Assembly: GCA_964464925.1 (NCBI GenBank)
Contig: CAYXLI010000002.1
Coordinates: 186,001-250,000, forward strand
Direction of reading: 5' to 3'
Length of the DNA stretch: 64,000 bases
Source: CAYXLI01 sp964464925
GTDB taxonomy: Bacteria; Acidobacteriota; Terriglobia; Bryobacterales; Bryobacteraceae
Shown here: positions 33,653 through 41,586 of the stretch, piece by piece
How the letters are laid out: each line of letters begins with the position of its first letter
Position numbering within the stretch: the first letter of the stretch is position 1
Program-made: the position numbers and the translations under genes
The notes under the pieces: model-generated
Seen by the model: the letters and a program-made list of their open reading frames with translations, nothing else
What the model was told of the DNA's origin: nothing
Database searches by the model: none

Positions 33653-34672
33653 ATGCAACCGGTGAATCTAGCAGCCTGGACCATCGACGAGACTGAGTTC
33701 CCGGCGAGTGGATCCGTAGCGGAGAAGTTGCACTTCCTTGTTCGGTATGCCGTTCTCGCCCCTTCCGGCCACAATACGCAACCCTGGCGGTTCGTCGTAA
33801 GCGAAAATACGATAGAGCTGTGGGGCGACCCCGCCCGCCGCTTACCTTTGGCCGATCCGAATGATCGCGAGCTGATTTTGAGCTGCGGCGCCGCCCTGCT
33901 AAACCTGCGTATTGCGATTCACCACTTCGGATACTCCTCAGAAATTAAACTTCTGCCGAGTGCTGACGAAGCGCTCTTGCTCGCGCGGGTACGCCTTGGC
34001 GGTCCGCTTCACTGGAAGCCGGACGATCGGCTTTTCCGGGCCATTCTCATGCGGCATACAGATCGCGGCGATTTCGATCACCGGCGCATTGCAGCCACGA
34101 TCCTCGCCGGGCTCGAAGCGGCCGCCGCATTTGAAGGCGCCACGCTGATGATCGTAGAAAGTGAACGGATTCGAAACAGCATCGCGGCGTCAATCGAAGA
34201 AGCCGACCACATCCAGGCACATGATGGCCGGTACCGATCGGAGTTGGCGCGCTGGCTGCGTCCGAATCGAACATCAAAGAACGACGGCATGCCCGGCTAC
34301 GCTCTGGGCTTAGGCGGCCTAACCAGTCTCCTGGCACCGTCGCTGGTTCGGAACTTCGAATTCGATCAGGCCGATGAAGACCGGCGTCAAATCATGGAGA
34401 CGCCCGAGTTGGCGGTTCTCTGGACCGCCGGCGACAATACTCTGGATTGGCTAACCGCTGGCCAGGCGCTCGGACGGGTGCTCCTGCGCGCTTACTCCGA
34501 AGCCGTGCACGCGTCCTTCTTCACACAGGTTCTGGAAGTGGAGCGCACACGGACGGAGTTACACCGCATGATGGCGCTCCCCGGCTACGCGCAGATGATT
34601 CTACGCATTGGATACGGGAAGCCTGATCTGAAACCGACGCCTCGCCGTCCTGCGGATGAGGTGACGAGCTGA
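33653..34672 (+). CDS. Acg-type FMN-binding nitroreductase-fold protein
   Basis: 339 residues with the N-terminal motif APSGHNTQPWRF of the Acg family (a nitroreductase-fold group known from the mycobacterial dormancy regulon), plus MRHTDRGDF and LTAGQALGRVLLRAYSEAVHASFFTQ further on. Acg proteins keep FMN in a covered pocket and may store flavin rather than act as reductases. The start ATG at 33653 follows AAGGAGAGGAGT. It lies between a universal stress protein and the CoA-ligase/GNAT gene (27 bases downstream), a hypoxia-like grouping. Confidence 0.85.
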   Translation: MQPVNLAAWTIDETEFPASGSVAEKLHFLVRYAVLAPSGHNTQPWRFVVSENTIELWGDPARRLPLADPNDRELILSCGAALLNLRIAIHHFGYSSEIKLLPSADEALLLARVRLGGPLHWKPDDRLFRAILMRHTDRGDFDHRRIAATILAGLEAAAAFEGATLMIVESERIRNSIAASIEEADHIQAHDGRYRSELARWLRPNRTSKNDGMPGYALGLGGLTSLLAPSLVRNFEFDQADEDRRQIMETPELAVLWTAGDNTLDWLTAGQALGRVLLRAYSEAVHASFFTQVLEVERTRTELHRMMALPGYAQMILRIGYGKPDLKPTPRRPADEVTS

Positions 34673-34698
34673 CCTCCCTGCCAGCTACTAAACTTACA

Positions 34699-37194
34699 AT
34701 GAATCAAGCTGGTTTGGAGCACCGTCGACTCGTGTCAGACCGTATGCCTCCCCTTCACGCGCTGTTCGCTCCACGTGTTGTCGCCGTCATCGGCGCAACG
34801 GATGTGAAGGGCAAGATCGGCCACAATCTGATGGTCAACTTGCTGCGTGGGGCGTTTAAGGGTCGCGTTTACCCTGTGAATCCCTTTCAGGAGGAGATGT
34901 TCGGCCTACGCTCATATCCCGAGGTCGGCGCATTGCCTGAGCGGCCGGATTTGGCTGTGATTGCAACGCCGGCTGACGTCGTCCCTCAGGTGGTGAAGCA
35001 GTGCGCGGAAAAGGGCGTCTCCACGGCGTTGATCATCTCATCGGGCTTTCGCGAAATCGGCCCGGAGGGAGCAGCTCTCGAAACTGAGATCCTCAACACC
35101 GCGCGCAAAGGCGGAATGCGCATCGTGGGGCCGAACTGCCTTGGCGTAATGAATCCGCAGTCCGGCCTGAATGCCACCTTCGCAGGCTCTATGGCCGCCC
35201 GGGGCAGCGTCGCATTCCTTAGCCAGAGTGGCGCGCTATGCGCGGCCGTGCTCGACTGGAGTCTCGGCGCGCACGTCGGCTTTAGTGCATTCGTCTCGAT
35301 TGGAGCGATGCTCGACATAGGTTGGGGCGATCTCATCCAATACTTCGGGGACGATCCCCATACCCGGAGCATCGTGATCTACATGGAGTCGGTAGGAGAC
35401 GCGCGCGCGTTCGTTTCCGCAGCGCGCGAGGTCGCTTTGAAGAAGCCGATTATCGTGATCAAAGCAGGCCGGACCGAAGGCGCCGCGCGCGCTACGATTT
35501 CACATACTGGGTGCGAGACAGGAAGCGACGCGATTTTCGATATGGTTTTGCGTCGTTGCGGCGTACTCCGTGTGAACAGTGTTTCCGACGTGTTCTACAT
35601 GTCGGAGGTCCTCAGCAAGCAACCGCGCCCTCAGGGGCCGAATCTCACGATCGTGACAAACGCAGGTGGGCCCGGCGTTCTGGCCACCGATGCGCTGATT
35701 GCAGGTGGTTGTTCCCTGACGCCGTTGACTCCGGAAAGCTATGCCGCGCTGAATGAAATGCTTCCGCCCCAATGGAGTCATGGAAATCCCATTGACCTGC
35801 TGGGCAATGCGGACGTCCCACGGTATGAGCACGCGATCCAGATCGCGGTGAAAGATCCGAACACGAACGGACTGCTGGTCATTTTGACTCCGCAAGGCAT
35901 CGCCGATCCGACTACCGTCGCCCAGGCAGTGGTGCCCTTCGCGAAAACCGGCAAACCGGTGATTGCATGCTGGATGGGCGGGAACTCAGTTCGCGAAGGA
36001 ACGGACGTGCTGAATGCGGCCGGCATTCCAACTCTTCCCTACCCCGATACGGCGGCGCGTTTCTTTACTTACATGTGGCAATACAGCTCCAGTTTGCGGG
36101 CTTTATACGAAACGCCTTCGCTGTTACCCGAGATCGGTGAACAGGCGGTGCATCCTGCCGCCGTGCAGGAAATCATTCTGCACTCCCAAAAGGAAGGCCG
36201 GACAGAACTGACGGACATCGAGGCACAGCGCGTGCTGCAAGCGTACGGTATCCCTTCAATCGGCACCGCGGGGCCGAAGGGCATCGACCTTTCTTTATCG
36301 AGTGAGGTGGATTCGCAGTTCGGACCCGTGTTGCGATTTGGCCTGGGCGGGTTGTTGGCGCGCGGAATTCCCGATCACGCATACGGCCTTCCGCCTCTGA
36401 CCACAACTTTGGCGCGCCGGGTAATGGAACGCACACGCGTTCTGAAAGCCTTGCAGCAGGCACGCGTCGATCAGTCCGGATTGGAGGCTCTCCTGATCCG
36501 GTTCAGCCGTTTGGTCGTAGAACATCCGCGCATCCGGTCCATTCGAATCGACCCCCTGGTAGCGTCGGCGGAAGGACTGCTCAACGCGGGTGCGGTGGAG
36601 ATCGCACTGTGGGATGGCTCGGTTCCCGCGGAGAAATTGCCGAAGCCCGCAATCCGGCCGTATCCACATCACTACGTCGCCGAATGGACCACAAGAGACG
36701 GCACGCCGATCGTGTTCCGTCCCATCCGGCCTGAAGACGAGCCGATGATGGTGCCGTTCCACGAGTCGCTTTCAGAACTCAGCGTATACATGCGATATTT
36801 CGGCAGCCTGAGCTTGGCTCAGCGGACCGCGCACGAACGGCTGACTCGCGTCTGTTTCATCGATTACGATCGCGAGATAGCGCTCGTTGCCGAGGGAAAA
36901 AACCGTGAGACAGGTGCGAACGGAATCCTCGCGGTGGGCCGCGTGATCAAGAACCACCTGGACGACGATGCTGAGTTTGCTGTAGTGGTGAGCGATTCAG
37001 CGCAAGGGAAAGGGCTCGGGACCGAGTTGTTAAGGAGACTGATCGAAGCGGGGCGGAGCGAGGGCGTACACCGGCTGTACGGATGGATTCTGCCGGACAA
37101 TTATGCGATCCAGAAGGTGTGCCGCAAACTCGGTTTTGATGTGCAGCACAACTTTGAAGAGAATACCACCGAAGCCAGTATGGTGCTGCGGTAG
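34699..37194 (+). CDS. ADP-forming acyl-CoA synthetase/GNAT acetyltransferase fusion, ATP-grasp shortened
   Basis: 831 residues. The N-terminal CoA-binding and ligase-CoA domains of the acetate-CoA ligase (ADP-forming) family are complete (VVAVIGATDVKGKIGHNLM, PNCLGVMNPQSGLNATFA, ARATISHTGCETGSD with the His used for phosphoryl transfer). The C-terminal GNAT domain (about 665-831, SAQGKGLGTELLRRL acetyl-CoA loop) is also complete, as in protein-lysine acetyltransferase Pat. The ATP-grasp part between them is short: sequence passes from YGIPSIGTAGP to GIDLSLSSEVDSQFGPVLRFG near residue 523, lacking about 70 residues that normally hold the Lys and the KSDVGGV strand. It may therefore no longer be a ligase but only a CoA- or acetyl-regulated acetyltransferase. 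Confidence 0.85.
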   Translation: MNQAGLEHRRLVSDRMPPLHALFAPRVVAVIGATDVKGKIGHNLMVNLLRGAFKGRVYPVNPFQEEMFGLRSYPEVGALPERPDLAVIATPADVVPQVVKQCAEKGVSTALIISSGFREIGPEGAALETEILNTARKGGMRIVGPNCLGVMNPQSGLNATFAGSMAARGSVAFLSQSGALCAAVLDWSLGAHVGFSAFVSIGAMLDIGWGDLIQYFGDDPHTRSIVIYMESVGDARAFVSAAREVALKKPIIVIKAGRTEGAARATISHTGCETGSDAIFDMVLRRCGVLRVNSVSDVFYMSEVLSKQPRPQGPNLTIVTNAGGPGVLATDALIAGGCSLTPLTPESYAALNEMLPPQWSHGNPIDLLGNADVPRYEHAIQIAVKDPNTNGLLVILTPQGIADPTTVAQAVVPFAKTGKPVIACWMGGNSVREGTDVLNAAGIPTLPYPDTAARFFTYMWQYSSSLRALYETPSLLPEIGEQAVHPAAVQEIILHSQKEGRTELTDIEAQRVLQAYGIPSIGTAGPKGIDLSLSSEVDSQFGPVLRFGLGGLLARGIPDHAYGLPPLTTTLARRVMERTRVLKALQQARVDQSGLEALLIRFSRLVVEHPRIRSIRIDPLVASAEGLLNAGAVEIALWDGSVPAEKLPKPAIRPYPHHYVAEWTTRDGTPIVFRPIRPEDEPMMVPFHESLSELSVYMRYFGSLSLAQRTAHERLTRVCFIDYDREIALVAEGKNRETGANGILAVGRVIKNHLDDDAEFAVVVSDSAQGKGLGTELLRRLIEAGRSEGVHRLYGWILPDNYAIQKVCRKLGFDVQHNFEENTTEASMVLR

Positions 37195-37212
37195 CTGACG
37201 CGCAATTACGCG

Positions 37213-38091
37213 TCAAACGCTCACTACGGGACAAGGCGATTGGCGGATCAAGGCATATGCGTGGGTTCGGAGGCGTCCGGTCATGCCTGCGGACACCGAT
37301 CGCCCAATGATGAGCAGGTCGGCATCCCACGCCGTCGCGAACTCACAAACGCGCTCAGTGATAGCTCCTTCGAACACGTGCAGAGCGCCGCGCGCCTTCA
37401 CCTCAGCCTGCAGCTTCTCCATACTCTCGAAGGCCCGGCGCCGGTGCGAATCTTGTGTTTCGGTATCCACCTCTGGCGCTCGGGCCCAGTCTACCGAGGG
37501 TATTACATGAACCATTGCCAAATCCGCCGTGTGATCGCAAGCAAATTCCCGTGCCCACTGCAATGCACATAAATTTTCTTGAGCGCACGGGTCTACCGCG
37601 CAGAGCACGCGTCGAAACGCCAGATCTTCCTCCGAGACGTAGTTTTCCATATGTACGCCGGTCAGAACCGGGGCGTGGATATCGTGCAACACCTTCGCCG
37701 TCACGGAGCCAATCAGGAACCGGCGCAATGGACCATAACCGTGCGTAGGCATGACTACGAGGTCGAAGTTATCGGCATGCGCGGTCTCTACGATGATGCG
37801 TGCTGGATCGCCCACTAGAACTTCCCGTCTGACTCGCAGAGGATGCAGGTATTGGCACTCGTACCTTTCGACTTCGCGCTTCATTTCCGCCACTAACTCG
37901 TCCAGATTCGGGCCAACGATCGTGACATCCGCTAGCGCCATCGTACGCGCAACGGTTGGCGAATCGTCGATCACGTGCAAAAGGGTCAACTCTGCGCAGT
38001 ACCTGTTCGCCAGCGCCTTAGCGTACTGCAACGTTCCATGGGACGGGTTCGAGAAATCGATCGGAAGGAGAATCCGGTTCATCTGCAACAT
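37213..38091 (-). CDS. Tandem universal stress protein (UspA x2)
   Basis: 292 residues, two Usp domains. The first has GYGPLRRFLIGSVTAKVL with the G-x2-G-x9-G ATP-binding spacing; the second ends GRSVSAGMTGRLRTHAYALIRQSPCPVVSV. Very close in design to the protein at 32746-33585 (same VMPTHGYGP, GSVTAKVLHD and RTHAYxxIR phrases), so probably a paralogue. It lies 101 bases downstream of the TIG-like gene on the same strand and may be read from the sigma-54-like promoter at 38608. It converges with the CoA-ligase/GNAT gene. Confidence 0.9.
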   Translation of the reverse strand: MLQMNRILLPIDFSNPSHGTLQYAKALANRYCAELTLLHVIDDSPTVARTMALADVTIVGPNLDELVAEMKREVERYECQYLHPLRVRREVLVGDPARIIVETAHADNFDLVVMPTHGYGPLRRFLIGSVTAKVLHDIHAPVLTGVHMENYVSEEDLAFRRVLCAVDPCAQENLCALQWAREFACDHTADLAMVHVIPSVDWARAPEVDTETQDSHRRRAFESMEKLQAEVKARGALHVFEGAITERVCEFATAWDADLLIIGRSVSAGMTGRLRTHAYALIRQSPCPVVSV

Positions 38092-38192
38092 GAGACACCG
38101 CCTTCAGTCCACACTCAGGCTCGCTGGAAATCCATCGCGTACTCAGCTAGAAGAGTGCGCGAGCATCGCCCCGTCCCCGTTTGGGAGGAAGA

Positions 38193-38552
38193 CTATTCAA
38201 CAGTGATCTTGACCGGCTCCTCAATAAACATAGGTGGGGTGTCGGCCAACAAGACCACAAAACTGTAGCGGCCAGGTTTGACTGTCTGCGGGAGCTTCAC
38301 CACGAGCTTCTTTTCTTCCTGAGCCACGATCGTTACAGGCGTATTCTCTTTGCCATCGCAGACATAAACTTCGGCGATTCGTTCCTTATCGAGGTTATCT
38401 CCAACGATGACGACCTGTTCGCCGGCGCTGAGTTTGTATGGATCAACTGTGCGCATTAGGGGCGTACGTAGCTTATTTTCTTTCGGATCGACTCCGCGGG
38501 TGGGAATCGTGAACAGAAGCATGGCAACGGCAATCGCACTCAGGAGTTTCAT
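38193..38552 (-). CDS. Exported TIG/IPT-like small protein
   Basis: 119 residues from the ATG at 38552 (MKLLSAIAVAMLLFTIPTRG signal peptide), preceded by AAGGAGAGAGG. The mature part (YKLSAGEQVVIVGDNLDKERIAEVYVCDGKENTPVTIVAQEEKKLVVKLPQTVKPGRYSFVVLL) has the shape of a single Ig-like TIG/IPT beta-sandwich. No known function; in Gram-negatives such domains are extracytoplasmic and bind other proteins. A good sigma-54-like promoter lies 56 bases upstream, putting it with the stress genes. Confidence 0.65.
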   Translation of the reverse strand: MKLLSAIAVAMLLFTIPTRGVDPKENKLRTPLMRTVDPYKLSAGEQVVIVGDNLDKERIAEVYVCDGKENTPVTIVAQEEKKLVVKLPQTVKPGRYSFVVLLADTPPMFIEEPVKITVE

Positions 38553-38607
38553 TGCCTCTCTCCTTCTTATCCGGCGCTGGGTTCGACTGTCCGGACGCAA
38601 GTAGATG

Positions 38608-38623
38608 TGCAATTCGGGAACCA
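38608..38623 (-). promoter_or_regulatory. Sigma-54-like promoter of the TIG-like gene
   Basis: TGGTTCCCGAATTGCA on the - strand: TGG at -24, TTGCA at -12, correct 12-base distance. Start near 38597; the gene starts at 38552. The first eight bases are the same as in the hsp20 element, and GTGAAATCAC lies about 45 bases upstream of it. Confidence 0.65.
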
Positions 38624-38667
38624 CTCGGAAGTGCGGCGATCAGCACGGTTTTCGGACAAGCTCCTGG

Positions 38668-38677
38668 GTGAAATCAC
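38668..38677. promoter_or_regulatory. Candidate activator site GTGAAATCAC
   Basis: Near-palindrome (GTGA-AA-TCAC) upstream of the sigma-54 element at 38608-38623. It matches the GTGAATTCAC site upstream of the cytochrome operon promoter at 9 of 10 bases. Confidence 0.35.
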
Positions 38678-38768
38678 GGCATCACGTTGGGCAATGCCAC
38701 GCACCCCCGATAGCGCACCCCCCCCGATGGGGACAGCCTGAACTGATCGCATTACGAATTCGCACAAA

Positions 38769-38788
38769 GGGACGGAGCGCTCCGTCCC
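38769..38788. repeat. REP-like palindrome upstream of RAYT gene
   Basis: GGGACGGAGCGCTCCGTCCC, a perfect 20-bp palindrome 40 bases before the transposase gene. Its core GGGACxGAGCGCTCC is repeated downstream of the same gene at 39511-39527. REP-associated transposases bind and move such hairpins. Confidence 0.7.
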
Positions 38789-38827
38789 ATTCGAGAATTT
38801 CTTCGCCCTGAAGCCACTATCTACGAA

Positions 38828-39502
38828 ATGCCTAGAAACGCACGCTGTGTCTTACCAGGTTTGCCCTACCACATCACCCAACGCGGCACGAACCGTCAGT
38901 CAGTCTTTTTCACCGTCGCGGATCGCCGGAACTATTTGTCTCTTCTTAGGGATAATCTCGCGGACGCTGGAGTGGGCGTCCTCGCATATTGCCTCATGAC
39001 GAATCACATCCACGTTGTCGCCGTTCCCGAACACTCCGATTCGCTTGCTGTTCTCTTCCGGCGGGTCCACGGCCGGTATGCCCAAGCTCTCAATGTGCAA
39101 CGCAACCGTACCGGCCATCTTTGGCAGAATCGCTTCTATTCCTGTCCGCTTTCCGCTGATCACCTCTGGATCGCTCTCCGATACGTCGAGCAGAATCCGC
39201 TCCGGGCAGCGATGGTCGAACGCGCGGAAGACTACCGCTGGTCGAGCGCCAGCACTCACCTCGTCACCGGAGCAGATCCATTTGGAATCCTCGATCTTCA
39301 ATTCTGGAGACAATCCGGCGGCGCCGAAGCGTGGCGAAACTTCCATCAGGCAAATCTGCCTGAGAAACAGATCCGTCTTCTGAAGCGCTGCACGTTTGCC
39401 GGGAGGCCATTTGGAGATGAGCAGTTCATCAGCGAAATTGAACAGCGCTTCCAGCGCCGTTGGCGCCGTTGGAATTTCGAACAGTCGACCGCTCGGGCAT
39501 AA
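38828..39502 (+). mobile_element. REP-associated tyrosine transposase (RAYT), IS200/IS605-like
   Basis: 224-residue Y1-type transposase: MPRNARCVLPGLPYHITQRGTNRQSVFF is the standard RAYT start. The HUH metal site is NHIHVVAVPE (H-I-H), and the likely nucleophile Tyr lies in RRVHGRYAQALNVQ. It is followed by GHLWQNRFYSCPL, RYVEQNPLRAAMV and YRWSSASTHL, all family signatures. It is full length, so probably active or recently active. Unlike IS elements, RAYTs are domesticated single genes bounded by REP hairpins, as is seen here on both sides. The gene is its own unit between oppositely oriented genes. Confidence 0.9.
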
Positions 39503-39504
39503 TC

Positions 39505-39540
39505 TGATGAGGGGGACAGAGCGCTCCGCCCCCGTCATCA
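39505..39540. repeat. REP-like imperfect palindrome downstream of RAYT gene
   Basis: 36-bp imperfect palindrome (15 of 18 pairs): outer arms TGATGA/TCATCA, inner GGGGG/CCCCC and centre AGCGCT. It shares GGGAC-x-GAGCGCTCC with the upstream element. Starts 3 bases after the transposase stop. Confidence 0.7.
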
Positions 39541-39583
39541 AATTCGCGAAGTGGTCAGTTCAGGCTGTCCTCGTTCAGGTCCA

Positions 39584-39769
39584 TCAGATCACGGACGTGC
39601 GGATCTCCTCGTACTCCGCATCCTCTTGGTCCGCCTCAACCGGGTGAGACTCCAATTCGAGCACGTCGAAGCGAAGCAGCCGATTCACATAGTCGGTTAC
39701 AGAAACCCCAGCAGCTGCAGCCTTCTCCATCAGTTTCGATTCCAGTTCGGAAGAAATGGCGATCAACAT
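39584..39769 (-). CDS. Small ribbon-helix-helix-like protein
   Basis: 61 residues from the ATG at 39769 (MLIAISSELESKLMEKAAAAGVSVTDYVNRLLRFDVLELES), with GGCGGGG upstream; an ATG at 39808 is less likely. One beta strand, two helices and an acidic tail fit the ribbon-helix-helix fold of antitoxins and small repressors. No toxin gene is next to it, so it is an orphan. It lies 53 bases after the NtrC-type gene on the same strand and may be on that mRNA. Confidence 0.55.
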   Translation of the reverse strand: MLIAISSELESKLMEKAAAAGVSVTDYVNRLLRFDVLELESHPVEADQEDAEYEEIRTSVI

Positions 39770-39821
39770 TCGTCTACCCCGCCTTGTCAGACGCAAAACG
39801 GCGGCCAATGGAAGCCGAATG

Positions 39822-41219
39822 TTACACCAGATTGTGTTTCTTCATTTTGTAGCGCAGCGCGTCACGTCCGATCCGCAAAATTCGCGCGGCTTGGGATTGA
39901 TTGCCGCTCGCCTGCTCGAGCGCCCGCATTAGCAGAACGCGCTCCTGCTCCTCCAGCGGACTAACGCCCGGAATACCCGATTCCGCATTCGCCGGTGCGG
40001 TGAGGACCGGCTCAGGCAAGCTCACAGTGAACCCTGCAGCGGCGGACTGGCTGAGATAATCCGGCAGATCCTGGATATCGATCACCTCGCCCATTACCAT
40101 CATGGCCGCGTGTCCGATAACGTTCTCCAATTCACGGACGTTCCCCGGCCAATCATGACGGTGTAGAGAGAGTTGCGCTCTCTGGGTCAAACCCCGAATC
40201 GGTTTGTTGTACTGGTGTGCGAATTTTTCAATGAACGCCCGCACCAGCAGCGGGAGGTCTTCCTTGCGGTCAGCGAGCCTCGGAACCTTGATCTCCACCA
40301 TGGTGAGCCGGTAGTAAAGATCTTCGCGGAACTGCTTGTCTGTAATCGCTTGGCGCAGATCCCGGTGTGTCGCCGCGATCACCCTCACATCGACTTTACG
40401 AGGCGTAAGGGACCCAACACGCAGCACTTCCTGGTTTTGCAGTGTTCGCAGCAGCTTCGCCTGGGTAGCCAGCGGCATGTCACCGATTTCATCGAGGAAA
40501 ATGACACCGCCGTTCGCGTGCTCGAACAGGCCCATTTTGTCGTTCGTTGCACCGGTAAATGCGCCTTTCATATGGCCGAACAGTTCGCTCTCGAACAGTG
40601 TTTCCACCACTGCCGAGCAGTTCAGAACCACATAATTACCACGGGCCACTGGACTCAGTTGGTGCAGCGCGCGAGCCACCAGATCCTTACCCGTACCGGT
40701 TTCGCCGGTGATCAGAACGGAGCGGAAGTGCGGCGCGATCCGGCGAATACGTGCAAACATCTCCAGCATTTGGGGGCTGTTGCCCACCATATTCTGGAAC
40801 TGGCTGTAACGGATCAGTTCACCTTCAAGAGCCAGCGCCTTCTGCCGCCCTCTCGCGTCTTCCACCAACTTTCCGATCCGCTCCCGCAGCGTTCCTATGG
40901 ACACCGGCTTATTCAGATAATCCGAGGCACCTTTCTTGATAGCCTCGACGGCGGATTCGGTCGAATAATGAGCCGTCATAAGAATGACGTCAATACTCGG
41001 ATCAAACTCGATCACACGCTCCAGCACGTCCATGCCGGAGACTTTCGGCATCACCAGATCGGTCAGCACGATCTGCGGGTGCTTGTTATAGACCAGATCA
41101 ATGCCTTCTTCCGGATCGGAAGCGGTCAGAATCTCGAGCCCTTCCTGCCTCAGCGCGGCCGAGAGCATCTCGAGGCTATGAAGGTTGTCATCAATGATGA
41201 TTAATGAAACGGGTGCGAT
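39822..41219 (-). CDS. NtrC-family sigma-54 response regulator, noncanonical start
   Basis: About 465 residues: receiver domain with the acidic pair in LIIIDDN and phospho-acceptor Asp in IVLTDLVMP; an AAA+ domain with Walker A GETGTGKD, intact GAFTGA (KGAFTGATNDKMG) and Walker B GGVIFLDEIGD; and a Fis-type HTH (NQSQAARILRIGRDALRYKMKKHNL). The first ATG in frame (41168) would remove strand 1 and the DD pair. Upstream to the in-frame stop at 41229-41231 there is no ATG, GTG or TTG. ATC at 41217-41219, with AGGA 7 bases before it, is the best candidate start; coordinates here assume it. It is third in an operon with the hybrid kinase and CheY-like genes. Confidence 0.88.
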   Translation of the reverse strand: MAPVSLIIIDDNLHSLEMLSAALRQEGLEILTASDPEEGIDLVYNKHPQIVLTDLVMPKVSGMDVLERVIEFDPSIDVILMTAHYSTESAVEAIKKGASDYLNKPVSIGTLRERIGKLVEDARGRQKALALEGELIRYSQFQNMVGNSPQMLEMFARIRRIAPHFRSVLITGETGTGKDLVARALHQLSPVARGNYVVLNCSAVVETLFESELFGHMKGAFTGATNDKMGLFEHANGGVIFLDEIGDMPLATQAKLLRTLQNQEVLRVGSLTPRKVDVRVIAATHRDLRQAITDKQFREDLYYRLTMVEIKVPRLADRKEDLPLLVRAFIEKFAHQYNKPIRGLTQRAQLSLHRHDWPGNVRELENVIGHAAMMVMGEVIDIQDLPDYLSQSAAAGFTVSLPEPVLTAPANAESGIPGVSPLEEQERVLLMRALEQASGNQSQAARILRIGRDALRYKMKKHNLV

Positions 41220-41223
41220 GGGT

Positions 41224-41586
41224 CTATCCTAACAAATTCGAGATTTGCTCCCGCAAATTGGCAAGACTCACCGGCTTCGGAACATAAGCTGTAAAACCCG
41301 CAGCCAGCGCTTTTTCGCGGTCTCCCTGCATCGCATTGGCGGTCAGGGCCACGATCGGCAGGGAACGAAAACGTCCATCCTGCCGGAGGCGCTCCAGAAC
41401 GTCGTAGCCATTCAAAATCGGCATCTGCAAATCGAGAATCACAAGGTCGGGACTTTCCCGGTGTGTGATCTCGAGCGCCTGCTGCCCATCGGCTGCCTCG
41501 AGGACGAAATATCCTGCACGCTCCAGGACCGCGCGGATCAACTCGCGGCCGTTCACCATATCGTCTGCAATCAGAATTCGCTTCAT
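41224..41586 (-). CDS. CheY-like single-domain response regulator
   Basis: 120 residues from the ATG at 41586, overlapping the kinase stop as ATGA. Complete receiver: DD in ILIADDM, Asp in LVILDLQMPILNGYDVLERL, T in IVALTANAM and K in AYVPKPVSL. With no output domain it is likely a phosphorelay intermediate or sink for the hybrid kinase, or acts by protein contact. The stop (41224-41226) is a few bases before the NtrC-type coding region. Confidence 0.92.
   Translation of the reverse strand: MKRILIADDMVNGRELIRAVLERAGYFVLEAADGQQALEITHRESPDLVILDLQMPILNGYDVLERLRQDGRFRSLPIVALTANAMQGDREKALAAGFTAYVPKPVSLANLREQISNLLG

Noticed and set aside
39584..39808. Toxin-antitoxin module
   Set aside because: Only an antitoxin-like ribbon-helix-helix protein is seen; no toxin gene lies next to it on either side.
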